From the NCBI RefSeq assembly GCF_038069765.1, contig NZ_JBBPFS010000010.1, positions 36,722 to 100,721 of the forward strand: 64,000 bases of DNA. The letters run 5' to 3'. A program made the translations under genes and the position numbers. This DNA comes from Arthrobacter_B sp038069765 (GTDB taxonomy: Bacteria > Actinomycetota > Actinomycetes > Actinomycetales > Micrococcaceae). The notes below the pieces were generated by a model. That model searched no databases. It worked only from the letters and a program-made list of their open reading frames with translations, and was not told the DNA's origin. Shown here one piece after another: positions 8,460 to 15,530 of this stretch (the stretch's first letter is position 1; each line of letters begins with the position of its first letter).

Positions 8460-9779
8460 CTAGTTGTTGACTACGAGCTCGTTCAGGAGCTTCATGGCCT
8501 CATTCCAGGAGGCTTCACCGTCAGCAGCGCCTGCATCAAGTTGACCCAGTGCGGCGCTGAACACCTTGTCCTGGATGATCGAGTCCTGGGGACCCTTGAA
8601 CTGCGCCTTCACGCCTTCCGCCCGAGAAGCGAGGATGGAACCGGTGGGGGCGTTGTTGAACAGCTCGTTCGGGGCGGCTTCTGAAGCAAGCTGCTCCTGG
8701 GCCTCGACAGTGCTGGGGAAGTTGTTGGCCGCTGCACTCTGCTTGACCTGCTGCTCCGGTGCGGTCAGCCAGGCTGCCAGCTTGGCGGCTTCTTCCTTGT
8801 GCTCCGAAGTCTCCGGTACGGAGAGGAAAGCGCCGCCCCAGTTGGAGGCACCGCCGGGGAATACATCGGCGAAGTCCCAGCCGGCTTCCGCGCCGGCTCC
8901 GGCGGATTCGAGCTGGGTCTGGATGGTGCCCAGCATCCAGCCCGGGCAGACGAAGGTTGCGAAGGATCCGTCGGTGAAGGCTTTGCCCTTGCCCCAGTCC
9001 CACTTCTTCTCGTTGGCCGACAGGCCTGCCTCGGTGCTCGAAGCCAGCTGCATGAACTGTTCCTTCATCGCGGCATTGTCCTCGATGTTCAGTTCACCGT
9101 CGGCGGTGTAGTATCCCTCGTCCATCTGGTTCACCATGGAGTTCCAGACAAAGCCTGACTGGTCGTACCAGGCCAGGCCGGTCTTGTCGTGGTACTGCTG
9201 GCCGATCTCGAAGTACTTGTCCCAGGTGGCGTCGTCTCCGCCGAAGAGTTCAGCCACCGCTTCACGGTCACTGGGCAGCCCTGCGGCTTCGAAGAGCTTG
9301 CCGTTGTAGCAGAGGCCCTGCGGGCCGATGTCGGTTCCGTAGCCAATGACCCGGCCCTCGGAATCGGTGCCCTGCTCGTACTTCCAGTCGACCCAGTTGT
9401 CCTTGATGTCCTCCGCGCCGTATTCGTTGAGGTCAACGAACTGGTCGGACACTTCCATGATGGAACCGAGCCAGCCTTCTTCAATGGCTACAACGTCGCT
9501 GAGTCCGGACCCCGCCGACAGCTTGGTGAAGGCGTCGGTCCGGGCATTTTCGCCGCGGTCAATGTTGTTGTCATTGATTTCGATGCCGGGGTTGGCGTCT
9601 TCGTACTCGTCGTACAGATCCTCGTACCCGAAGGTTCCGAAGGTCGTGACGCTGAGTTCGATGGGGTTCTCGGCACTGGCGGCTTCCTGGTCGCCGCCGC
9701 CGCAGCCGGCGGCGAGCAGTGCCACTGCGGCAGCACCTGCAATCGCCGCTGCGGGGTATCGGAAATTCTTCACGGTCAC
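8460..9779 (-). CDS. Sugar ABC solute-binding lipoprotein, CebE-like
   Basis: A 439-residue extracellular solute-binding protein (SBP family 1). The N terminus is a lipoprotein signal: charged MTVKNFR, a hydrophobic run, then the lipobox LLAAGC with the lipidated cysteine at position 26. The mature part has the domain pattern of CUT1 binding proteins, with FVCPGWMLG and TAPEQQVKQS typical of the family. GTG at 9779 is preceded by AAAGGAG. It is the first gene of the sugar operon, transcribed from the promoter near 9961-9989. By synteny it would bind cello-oligosaccharides, which is an inference. Confidence 0.92.
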   Translation of the reverse strand: MTVKNFRYPAAAIAGAAAVALLAAGCGGGDQEAASAENPIELSVTTFGTFGYEDLYDEYEDANPGIEINDNNIDRGENARTDAFTKLSAGSGLSDVVAIEEGWLGSIMEVSDQFVDLNEYGAEDIKDNWVDWKYEQGTDSEGRVIGYGTDIGPQGLCYNGKLFEAAGLPSDREAVAELFGGDDATWDKYFEIGQQYHDKTGLAWYDQSGFVWNSMVNQMDEGYYTADGELNIEDNAAMKEQFMQLASSTEAGLSANEKKWDWGKGKAFTDGSFATFVCPGWMLGTIQTQLESAGAGAEAGWDFADVFPGGASNWGGAFLSVPETSEHKEEAAKLAAWLTAPEQQVKQSAAANNFPSTVEAQEQLASEAAPNELFNNAPTGSILASRAEGVKAQFKGPQDSIIQDKVFSAALGQLDAGAADGEASWNEAMKLLNELVVNN

Positions 9780-9933
9780 TCCTTTGTGTGTGGGTAGAGC
9801 AGTAGATATCCCGGGCAGTGGACCGTGCTTCGTGGTTCTGGTGAGGCGTGATCAACGGAAGCGGGAAGGGAGGGGAAAGCTGGTACAGAGTCCTACGCTC
9901 CCGCGGAACCTGACGGTGCCGGGCCCCAGTGTC

Positions 9934-9947
9934 AGAGAGCGCTCTCT
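9934..9947. promoter_or_regulatory. LacI/CebR-like operator, downstream copy
   Basis: The perfect 14-bp palindrome AGAGAGCGCTCTCT has the central GAGCGCTC found in CebR boxes (TGGGAGCGCTCCCA in Streptomyces). It lies downstream of the -10 box, in the early transcribed region. Confidence 0.75.
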
Positions 9948-9960
9948 TGACTTTCCCTTC

Positions 9961-9989
9961 ACCCTAGGAGTGATGAGCGTCACTGTCAA
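9961..9989 (-). promoter_or_regulatory. Promoter of the sugar operon
   Basis: On the minus strand TTGACA (9984-9989) and TAGGGT (9961-9966) are 17 bases apart, a near-perfect actinobacterial sigma-70 promoter. The upstream operator overlaps the -35 box by one base, and the downstream operator covers about +8 to +21 of the predicted transcript. A repressor bound to both would block the promoter. Confidence 0.8.
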
Positions 9990-10002
9990 GAGAGCGCTCT
10001 CT
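9989..10002. promoter_or_regulatory. LacI/CebR-like operator, upstream copy
   Basis: This is an exact second copy of AGAGAGCGCTCTCT, centred 55 bp from the other one and abutting the -35 box. Two identical sites about five helical turns apart suit a tetrameric or looping repressor. Confidence 0.75.
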
Positions 10003-10102
10003 CGGATTTCAAAAAGGTCTCCATGGGGGATGTCAGCGGGTGCGCTGGACAGGGGAGACCCTGTATCCGGTTCCCTGCTCGGAGCGGTGCCGGAGTTTCT
10101 CC

Positions 10103-10717
10103 CTACCCTTCGATTCCCGTGAGGACGCCCTTCAGGATGGACAGAACGTCGGCGTCCAGGCCCGGAAGCACGAAACCGGCAGTGGCAGGGTAGGACGTTG
10201 CCCCTTGCCAGTCTGACTTCACCGGCACTCCGTCGACGCACCAAAACGTATTCCCCCTCGCGACCGTCGACCTCCAGGACAACCTTGAGGGCGTCCCGCG
10301 GGCCCCGCGGGTCTGAATAGTATCGGGTCCGCGGCGCACGAAAGAGGCAGAAACCGCCGTCGAAGGATCGTCTTCGTGGAATTGGCGGAACTCCCGTTGG
10401 GGAGCTGCGGAGGCCAGAAATTCTCTCAGCACCAGATGCGCGGCATAGCTGGGAATCGGGGTGCGGGCGTCTCGTTCCCCAAACTGTTCCGCAGCCCGGA
10501 CTTGGACCTTGATGTTTTGGAGATGATCAACGTACCTGTAGGCGCTCCAGCCGAACACATTGGCGGCGAAGCGGGTTTCCTGAAACAGGTGGACGACAGG
10601 TCCGCTTGGGATCCTGAAGGCAAGCGTTGTCTGGATCCGGTCTTCAGACAAATGGCGAATCAAACCGCCGATCTTGGCGCCGCCTTCATGAAAGGAGTTG
10701 ATTTCCGTCGTTGTCAT
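10103..10717 (-). CDS. Hypothetical protein, possibly frame-disturbed
   Basis: A 204-residue protein that I do not recognise. ATG at 10717 is the most likely start (MTTTEINSFHEGGAK); the open frame extends further but the extra sequence is compositionally random. The first 130 residues and the last 45 look like real protein. Between about 10325 and 10240 the frame is rich in Arg, Thr and Ser, while another minus-strand frame reads RYYSDPRGPRDALKVVLE and on through VDGREGEYVL. Two compensating frameshifts, natural or from sequencing, would explain this. It ends just upstream of the sugar-operon control region. No signal peptide or membrane segment is visible. Confidence 0.55.
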   Translation of the reverse strand: MTTTEINSFHEGGAKIGGLIRHLSEDRIQTTLAFRIPSGPVVHLFQETRFAANVFGWSAYRYVDHLQNIKVQVRAAEQFGERDARTPIPSYAAHLVLREFLASAAPQREFRQFHEDDPSTAVSASFVRRGPDTIQTRGARGTPSRLSWRSTVARGNTFWCVDGVPVKSDWQGATSYPATAGFVLPGLDADVLSILKGVLTGIEG

Positions 10718-10821
10718 GAGTGCAACGTAGCGCAACGGCGTTGCGCTGAGACTCAGGCGCGAACGCCGGGCGGTGCAGGGGAGTGCTGATCGGAGCGCTG
10801 CTCCGGTCATGGCCTGATCTC

Positions 10822-11457
10822 TTACGCGACCAGGAAAAAGTAAAAGGAAAGATGGAGGGCGAGATTCAGATGAAGAGTCTTCAACCCCAGGCGTAGTGAT
10901 GCCAGGACGAATCCGAGAGCAAGGATCGACAGGCTCGGCAGGACGTGAACGGGTGCGAAGCTTTGCGGAAGGAACACTGCGTGGCCGAGCCAGAACATGA
11001 CCGCACTGGCAGCGAGCACACCCCATGGTGGAAGCCGCTCTCGCAGGTAGCTCTGCAGCAGCCCGAAGGTGAGGTAGTTCTGCCAGAACACGGAGACAGT
11101 CATCCAGAACATGTACAACGCCACGGGTGCCTCCAGTTCGTAGCGAAACGGCACCGTGAAGGCCAGCACGAGCGGCAGCGCGTACAACCAGCTCGACCAC
11201 GAGCGGGCAAAGAGGACCCGGTTGTAGCGAGGATGTGCGAGCAGAAGGACGATGACAATGATGAACGCCATGATCGTCTCGATAAGTATCGACACGTCAG
11301 CATCACTGGTGAAGAATTTTCCGGCACCGTTGGCTAGAAGTCCCGGCGTAAGATACCACAGGCCGAGCCATGTTAAAGCCGCCAGTCCGAGCATCGTCCA
11401 TGAAAGACGAGTCCGGGTGCCGGGGATCGTTGTACCCGTTTTGGGTGGCATAGTCAC
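10822..11457 (-). CDS. Membrane protein, CPBP-protease-like
   Basis: A 211-residue protein with about six hydrophobic segments. FWLGHAVF matches the FxxxH motif of CPBP (Abi/Rce1-type) intramembrane metalloproteases, and the final helix HLNLALHLSF resembles the last histidine motif. The first motif, normally EExxxR, is replaced by WQNYLTFGLLQSYLRER, so the catalytic glutamates are not in place and the protein may be inactive or only distantly related. It starts at GTG 11457 or at ATG 11451; neither has a clear ribosome site. The neighbours give no hint of function. Confidence 0.55.
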   Translation of the reverse strand: MTMPPKTGTTIPGTRTRLSWTMLGLAALTWLGLWYLTPGLLANGAGKFFTSDADVSILIETIMAFIIVIVLLLAHPRYNRVLFARSWSSWLYALPLVLAFTVPFRYELEAPVALYMFWMTVSVFWQNYLTFGLLQSYLRERLPPWGVLAASAVMFWLGHAVFLPQSFAPVHVLPSLSILALGFVLASLRLGLKTLHLNLALHLSFYFFLVA

Positions 11458-11954
11458 GACGGAAACCTGGAAGTCATGGGGTCACACTACCGACGTGAAC
11501 GCCTGCTCGCTGCGTACAGGCGGCAATCCGATAAATCAGCCACAACCGGGTGGGCGGGTAATGCAGGGAGGTGTCCTGAGGGTAGCTGCCGAGGCCACCC
11601 TGCCTGGCATGTCGGACCGCGAAGCCGATCAGATCATGGCGCTCGACCAGGGGCGGGGGATCCGGCATCCCTTCACCTGCGATCTGATAAGACAGCGAGT
11701 CCTGTCCGAGATTCGCGGCGATCCGGCAGTTCGGCGCTGACGCCGTCGTCGTAGGCTCTAACCCGATCATGTTCCTCTCTGCCCGGGTTCCTCTCTGCCC
11801 GGATTTCCGGTGTACCGTTTTCTACTCTTCGAAACCGAGCCCAGAAACTCGCAGAGCGAAGGCGCGAGCTCGATGGCCCTGCCCGGGCCGTGGACGCGAT
11901 GGAACAGCACTTGGCTTGTGAGCGGCAGGACCGGCAGAAAGGAAGACGGGGATC
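11458..11954. other. Intergenic region without a convincing gene
   Basis: About 500 bases separate divergent genes. A plus-strand frame from ATG 11561 to 11740 (59 codons, with MSDREADQIMALDQGRG) has a purine-rich lead but no recognisable family, so I do not call it. A perfect tandem duplication of a 16-mer lies at 11771-11802. The rest shows nothing I can name. Confidence 0.5.
11771..11802. repeat. Tandem duplicate of a 16-bp unit
   Basis: GTTCCTCTCTGCCCGG occurs twice with no spacer (11771-11786 and 11787-11802). Two exact copies suggest a recent slippage duplication. It lies about 150 bases upstream of the GNAT gene at 11955. Confidence 0.8.
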
Positions 11955-12860
11955 ATGGATCTTGTCCTGCGAACACCAGGAGTAGACGAGCTCGGCGGGA
12001 TCTGCAGCGTTTTGGGGGAATGGCAACACGACAGGGGACCACTGCAGCTGCATCCGGGCGATCTGGGCTGGTACTCCCTGCGGGGGCCGGCCGCCACTGC
12101 CGCCGCGACGCGCGTATGGTCCCGGGGCGACACGATCCTTGCTGTCGCCCTTCTCGACGGTCCGGAACTGTTGCGGTTCGCCGTCGCTCCGGCGCGGCGC
12201 CGAGACACAGCCCTTGCCCATCGCATCGTTGTTGACGTCAGCACTCCGAGGACAGGAATCCTCAGTGCAGGAGCAGCAACTGTCGAGGCGCGCGGTGCGG
12301 TTGCCCTGATCGAGCAGCTCGCGCAGAACGACTGGCGGCCCGATGACCCGTGGACTCCGCTCCACCACGATATGGCAGCATCGCCGAAGGCATTGGGCTC
12401 TTCGAAGGCATCCGGCTTCCGGATCGAGGTCGTGGAACCAAGTGACACCGCTGAGTGGGCGGCCGTCCACTGGTCGGCCTTTCGCGGCACCGAGGTGCCG
12501 GAGGAGCGCATCCAGCGTGTCGTGGACGGATGGCGCCTGGCTGCGGAAAGCCCCTTTCTCGGCCTGGCGCGCATCCTGTCCCTGCGGAGCCGGCACGGTC
12601 GCGTCGTCGCTGTCGCCGCGGTGTGGTCCGCGGGCGGCGGGCGGCCCGGGCTCATCGAACCGCTCGCTGTGCATCAGGAACACCGGGGTTGCGGATACGG
12701 CACCGTGATGACTCATGCGGCAGTGGACGCGCTCCGGCACATGGGGTCCTCGAGCGCCATTGTCTGCGCGGAGACCTCCAATGCGGGAGCCCTTGCCACC
12801 TACCGGGCGGCAGGATTCACAGCGCACCCGAAAGTTCCCGACTGGCATCGAAGTGCCTGA
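11955..12860 (+). CDS. GNAT-family N-acetyltransferase
   Basis: A 301-residue protein with two GNAT-like halves. The N-terminal half has a weakened motif (RFAVAPARRRDTALAHRI); the C-terminal half carries a good acetyl-CoA site in LAVHQEHRGCGYGTVMTHAA, followed by CAETSNAGALATYRAAGF, the conserved helix that ends with the product-binding region. Tandem GNAT proteins usually keep one active site, here the C-terminal one. ATG at 11955 is preceded by GGAAGACGGGG. The stop lies 10 bases from the convergent methyltransferase gene. The substrate is unknown. Confidence 0.8.
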   Translation: MDLVLRTPGVDELGGICSVLGEWQHDRGPLQLHPGDLGWYSLRGPAATAAATRVWSRGDTILAVALLDGPELLRFAVAPARRRDTALAHRIVVDVSTPRTGILSAGAATVEARGAVALIEQLAQNDWRPDDPWTPLHHDMAASPKALGSSKASGFRIEVVEPSDTAEWAAVHWSAFRGTEVPEERIQRVVDGWRLAAESPFLGLARILSLRSRHGRVVAVAAVWSAGGGRPGLIEPLAVHQEHRGCGYGTVMTHAAVDALRHMGSSSAIVCAETSNAGALATYRAAGFTAHPKVPDWHRSA

Positions 12861-12870
12861 CGCGTAAAAC

Positions 12871-14079
12871 TCAGCGGCGGATGCTGACGGTGACCGTGAA
12901 CTTCGGGTTCCGGGCGACTTCCCGGGTGGGCCCCACCAGCCGGTTCAGTGCCGGCTTGTATTTGAGGTGGCTGTTCCAGACGGTCCACAGTTCGCCGCCG
13001 GGCCGCAGTACCCGGCCGGCATCGGCAAAGAGCTTCAGGGCAATCCCGGCATGCACGCTCGCCCCGATGTGGAACGGAGGATTCAGCACCACGAGGTCCT
13101 CGGACGCGTCCGGAAGCCCGGCCAGGGCATCGTCGCGGCGCACCTGGACCCGGTCGGCGACACCGTTCGCAGCGGCGGTCAGCGCCGCGGACGACACTGC
13201 TGCAGCCGACTGATCCGAAGCAATAACCTGCAGCTGCGGGCGGGTCAGGGCCAGATACGCGGCGATGGCTCCGGTGCCGCAGCCCAGGTCAACGGCCCGT
13301 TCCGCGGGCCGAGCCTCCGCCAGACGGGGCAGCAGGAAGCGGGTGCCGATGTCCAGGGCGGGGCCTGCGAAAGCAGCCCCGTGGGCCCGCAGCTCCAGCG
13401 GCGCTGCCAGGCCGACGTCGTGCCGCCCGGACAATGGAAAGCGAGCCTCCGGCCGCGCCTCGGGAGGCAGGGGAAAGCCGGCCGTCAGGATCCGTGATTT
13501 CTGCCGCGCCAGTCCTGCCATCACCGATCCGAAATACCGCCCGAGGACCTCGTTCATGGCCGTGGACATGTGCTTGACCCGGCCGCCCGCATAAACCCGG
13601 ACCCCGGGAGCAGCGTGCGCGGCGATCAACGCGGCAATCTCCTCCAGTGCGTCGAGGGACCGGGGCAGGCGCAGCAGCACCACCCGGGCACCTTCCACCA
13701 GAGCCGGTTCCAGGCCGTGGTGGCCGTACGCGCCCTCCAGTCCCAGCAGCGAGGCATTCCGGTTCAGCGCCTGCTCGCCGCTCAGCGGATCCTGATGGAC
13801 CCGGATATGGCTGATGCCGCGGTTGGCAGCCGCTCCCAGCGTCAGCGCACCGTAGGAATCACCGACGACGACGACGGCGCCGTCACCGCCGTCCGGGCCG
13901 GACGCCGCAGCAGCCAGATCGGCGGCAGCGGTGTCCAGCAGGAGTAAATCGGCGGCGTCCCACGCCTGCAGGTTGTCGGCTTCCACATCCGGCCACCGGC
14001 CCAGACGGGAGAAGTCGAAGGCTGCGGGGACGGCGGAATCCGCGCGGGAGTCAGTCAAGGTCAATCCATTTCGTTCCAA
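12871..14079 (-). CDS. Class I methyltransferase, RsmC/RlmG type
   Basis: A 402-residue SAM-dependent methyltransferase with the two-domain build of rRNA guanine-N2 methyltransferases. The N-terminal half is a degenerate methyltransferase fold; the C-terminal half has the SAM motif VDLGCGTGAIAAYLAL and the catalytic VLNPPFHIG (NPPF binds the target amino group). No clear ATG is present: TTG at 14079 overlaps the upstream yigZ-type gene by 29 bases, and TTG at 14064 or 14058 are alternatives. The overlap suggests coupling with that gene. The target is probably 16S or 23S rRNA. Confidence 0.82.
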   Translation of the reverse strand: MERNGLTLTDSRADSAVPAAFDFSRLGRWPDVEADNLQAWDAADLLLLDTAAADLAAAASGPDGGDGAVVVVGDSYGALTLGAAANRGISHIRVHQDPLSGEQALNRNASLLGLEGAYGHHGLEPALVEGARVVLLRLPRSLDALEEIAALIAAHAAPGVRVYAGGRVKHMSTAMNEVLGRYFGSVMAGLARQKSRILTAGFPLPPEARPEARFPLSGRHDVGLAAPLELRAHGAAFAGPALDIGTRFLLPRLAEARPAERAVDLGCGTGAIAAYLALTRPQLQVIASDQSAAAVSSAALTAAANGVADRVQVRRDDALAGLPDASEDLVVLNPPFHIGASVHAGIALKLFADAGRVLRPGGELWTVWNSHLKYKPALNRLVGPTREVARNPKFTVTVSIRR

Positions 14080-14728
14080 GGGGGACCGGGTCGGAGGCTC
14101 CGGCGGTCAGGGCGGCCAGCCGGGCATGGAAGGAGTCCAGTGCGTCAGGCGTGTCCGGGAGGGCGACGTGAAGCAGTGCGCCGGCGGCGGTGTAATCGGT
14201 GCCCAGGACGCTGACACCGGCTGTGCGCAGGTCATTTTCCAGCCGGCCTGCGGCGGAATGTCCCGCGGGAATGCCGTAAAGCTGCATTCTGCGCCGTCTG
14301 ATCAGCCGGGCGCCGGCCACCGCGGAGGATACCGATTCGGAATAGGCGCGCACCAGCCCGCCCGCACCGAGCAGGATGCCGCCGAAATAGCGCACGGTCA
14401 CCGCAGCGACATCACTCAGGTCCGCTGCGCCGTCGAACGTTTCGCGTTTCGTCAGGGCTTCGAGCATCGGCAGCCCGGCAGTGCCGGAGGGTTCGCCGTC
14501 GTCGCTTGAGCGCTGCACGCTCCGGTCCGGGCCCAGGACAAAAGCGCTGCAGTGGTGCCGGGCGTCGTGGAACTCGCGGCGCAGGCCAGCCACCAGGGCG
14601 CGGGCGGAGTCCTCGCTCTCAACCCGCCGCAGGACGGTGATGAAGCGTGAACGTTTGATCTCCAGCTCGTGCCGGTGTTCGCCGGCAACGGTGGTGTACC
14701 GTCCCTTGGTTCCGACCTGTTCATCCAC
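14051..14728 (-). CDS. YigZ/IMPACT family protein
   Basis: A 225-residue protein of the UPF0029/IMPACT (YigZ) family. The signature region reads DDGEPSGTAGLPMLEAL followed by VAAVTVRYFGGILLGAGGL near residues 75-125, and the C-terminal RNA-binding-like fold is complete. The biochemical role in bacteria is not settled; eukaryotic IMPACT regulates translation. ATG at 14728 follows AGGTGG, with a TAAACT box 10 bases upstream of the start, so promoter and gene are very close. It reads divergently from coaE. Confidence 0.9.
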   Translation of the reverse strand: MDEQVGTKGRYTTVAGEHRHELEIKRSRFITVLRRVESEDSARALVAGLRREFHDARHHCSAFVLGPDRSVQRSSDDGEPSGTAGLPMLEALTKRETFDGAADLSDVAAVTVRYFGGILLGAGGLVRAYSESVSSAVAGARLIRRRRMQLYGIPAGHSAAGRLENDLRTAGVSVLGTDYTAAGALLHVALPDTPDALDSFHARLAALTAGASDPVPLGTKWIDLD

Positions 14729-14827
14729 CTGTCCAGTTTAGGTGCTGGGCGCCGGCGTTCCTTCCTCCGGGTCCGCGTCGGTCGGCGCCGGTGCGCAGGC
14801 CGCAGTGGCAGGCGGTAGCCTTGGCGC

Positions 14828-15448
14828 ATGCTGAGAGTAGGACTGACCGGTGGAATCGCCGCGGGAAAATCGCTGGCCGCACGCACGCTGCAGGAGCTGG
14901 GGGCGCTCGTCATTGACAGTGATGCCCTGGCCCGGGAGGTGGTGGAGCCGGGAACCGACGGGCTGGCCGCCGTCGTCGAAGCCTTTGGCTCCGGCATGCT
15001 CGACGGCGAGGGCCGGTTGGACCGCCCGGCCCTGGCCGCCGTCGTCTTCAGTGACGCGGACAAGCGGAACACCCTGAACTCGATCGTCCACCCGCGGGTG
15101 CGGGCGCGGGCGGCGGAACTGGAGCAGCAGGCTCCGGCGGGCACAGTTGTGGTCCATGACATTCCGCTGCTCGTGGAGACCGGACAGCACCGGAATTTCG
15201 ACTTTGTGCTGGTGATCGATGCCCCGGAAGAGGAACGGATCCGTCGCATGGCGGCCGACCGGGGCATGAGCGAAGAGGCGGCCAGGGCCCGCATCGCCGC
15301 GCAGGCCGGAACCGCTGAACGCGCAGCGGCGGCCGACGTCGTCCTCGTTAATGACGGTACGGCGGAGCAGCTGGTGGCGGCCGTGCGCCAACTGTGGCAA
15401 AACCGTCTGGTGCCGTTGAACGAGGACCTGCTGCGGACCGGGAGGTGA
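14828..15448 (+). CDS. coaE: Dephospho-CoA kinase
   Basis: A 206-residue kinase for the last step of coenzyme A synthesis, phosphorylating the 3'-hydroxyl of dephospho-CoA. The P-loop is GGIAAGKS at residues 8-15, followed by DSDALAREVVEPG, the conserved CoA-site segment. Length is normal for the family; many actinobacteria carry a C-terminal GrpB-like extension, absent here. TAGCCT at 14816-14821 lies only 6 bases before ATG 14828, which predicts a leaderless mRNA. The gene precedes uvrB by 82 bases. Confidence 0.95.
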   Translation: MLRVGLTGGIAAGKSLAARTLQELGALVIDSDALAREVVEPGTDGLAAVVEAFGSGMLDGEGRLDRPALAAVVFSDADKRNTLNSIVHPRVRARAAELEQQAPAGTVVVHDIPLLVETGQHRNFDFVLVIDAPEEERIRRMAADRGMSEEAARARIAAQAGTAERAAAADVVLVNDGTAEQLVAAVRQLWQNRLVPLNEDLLRTGR

Positions 15449-15485
15449 CGCCCTTTTCAGGGGTTCAGCCCTCAGCTAACCGGGG

Positions 15486-15514
15486 GCACTGCGGACGTGT
15501 ACTGACCGCAGTGC
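15486..15514. promoter_or_regulatory. Inverted repeat upstream of uvrB
   Basis: GCACTGCGG at 15486-15494 is repeated inverted at 15506-15514 with an 11-base spacer. It ends 16 bases before the uvrB start. It lacks a T-tract, so it is a doubtful terminator for coaE; it may be an operator. It does not match the LexA box. Confidence 0.4.
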
Positions 15515-15530
15515 GGAGTAGCGTTTAAGC

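Larger units (their letters stand above)
9780..10102. promoter_or_regulatory. Control region of the sugar operon
   Basis: This 323-base gap lies between the solute-binding protein gene and the stop of the next minus-strand gene. It contains the promoter and both operators described separately, plus a leader of about 175 bases (9780-9955) that is purine-rich near 9860-9880. No further gene is visible. Confidence 0.7.

Noticed and set aside
11561..11740. A 59-codon plus-strand ORF
   Set aside because: It has a purine-rich lead but no family signal, and the opposite strand is equally open; not enough to call a gene.
11740..11766. tRNA-like T-arm (GGGTTAGAGCC on the minus strand)
   Set aside because: No acceptor stem, anticodon arm or D-arm can be built around it, so it is not a tRNA gene.
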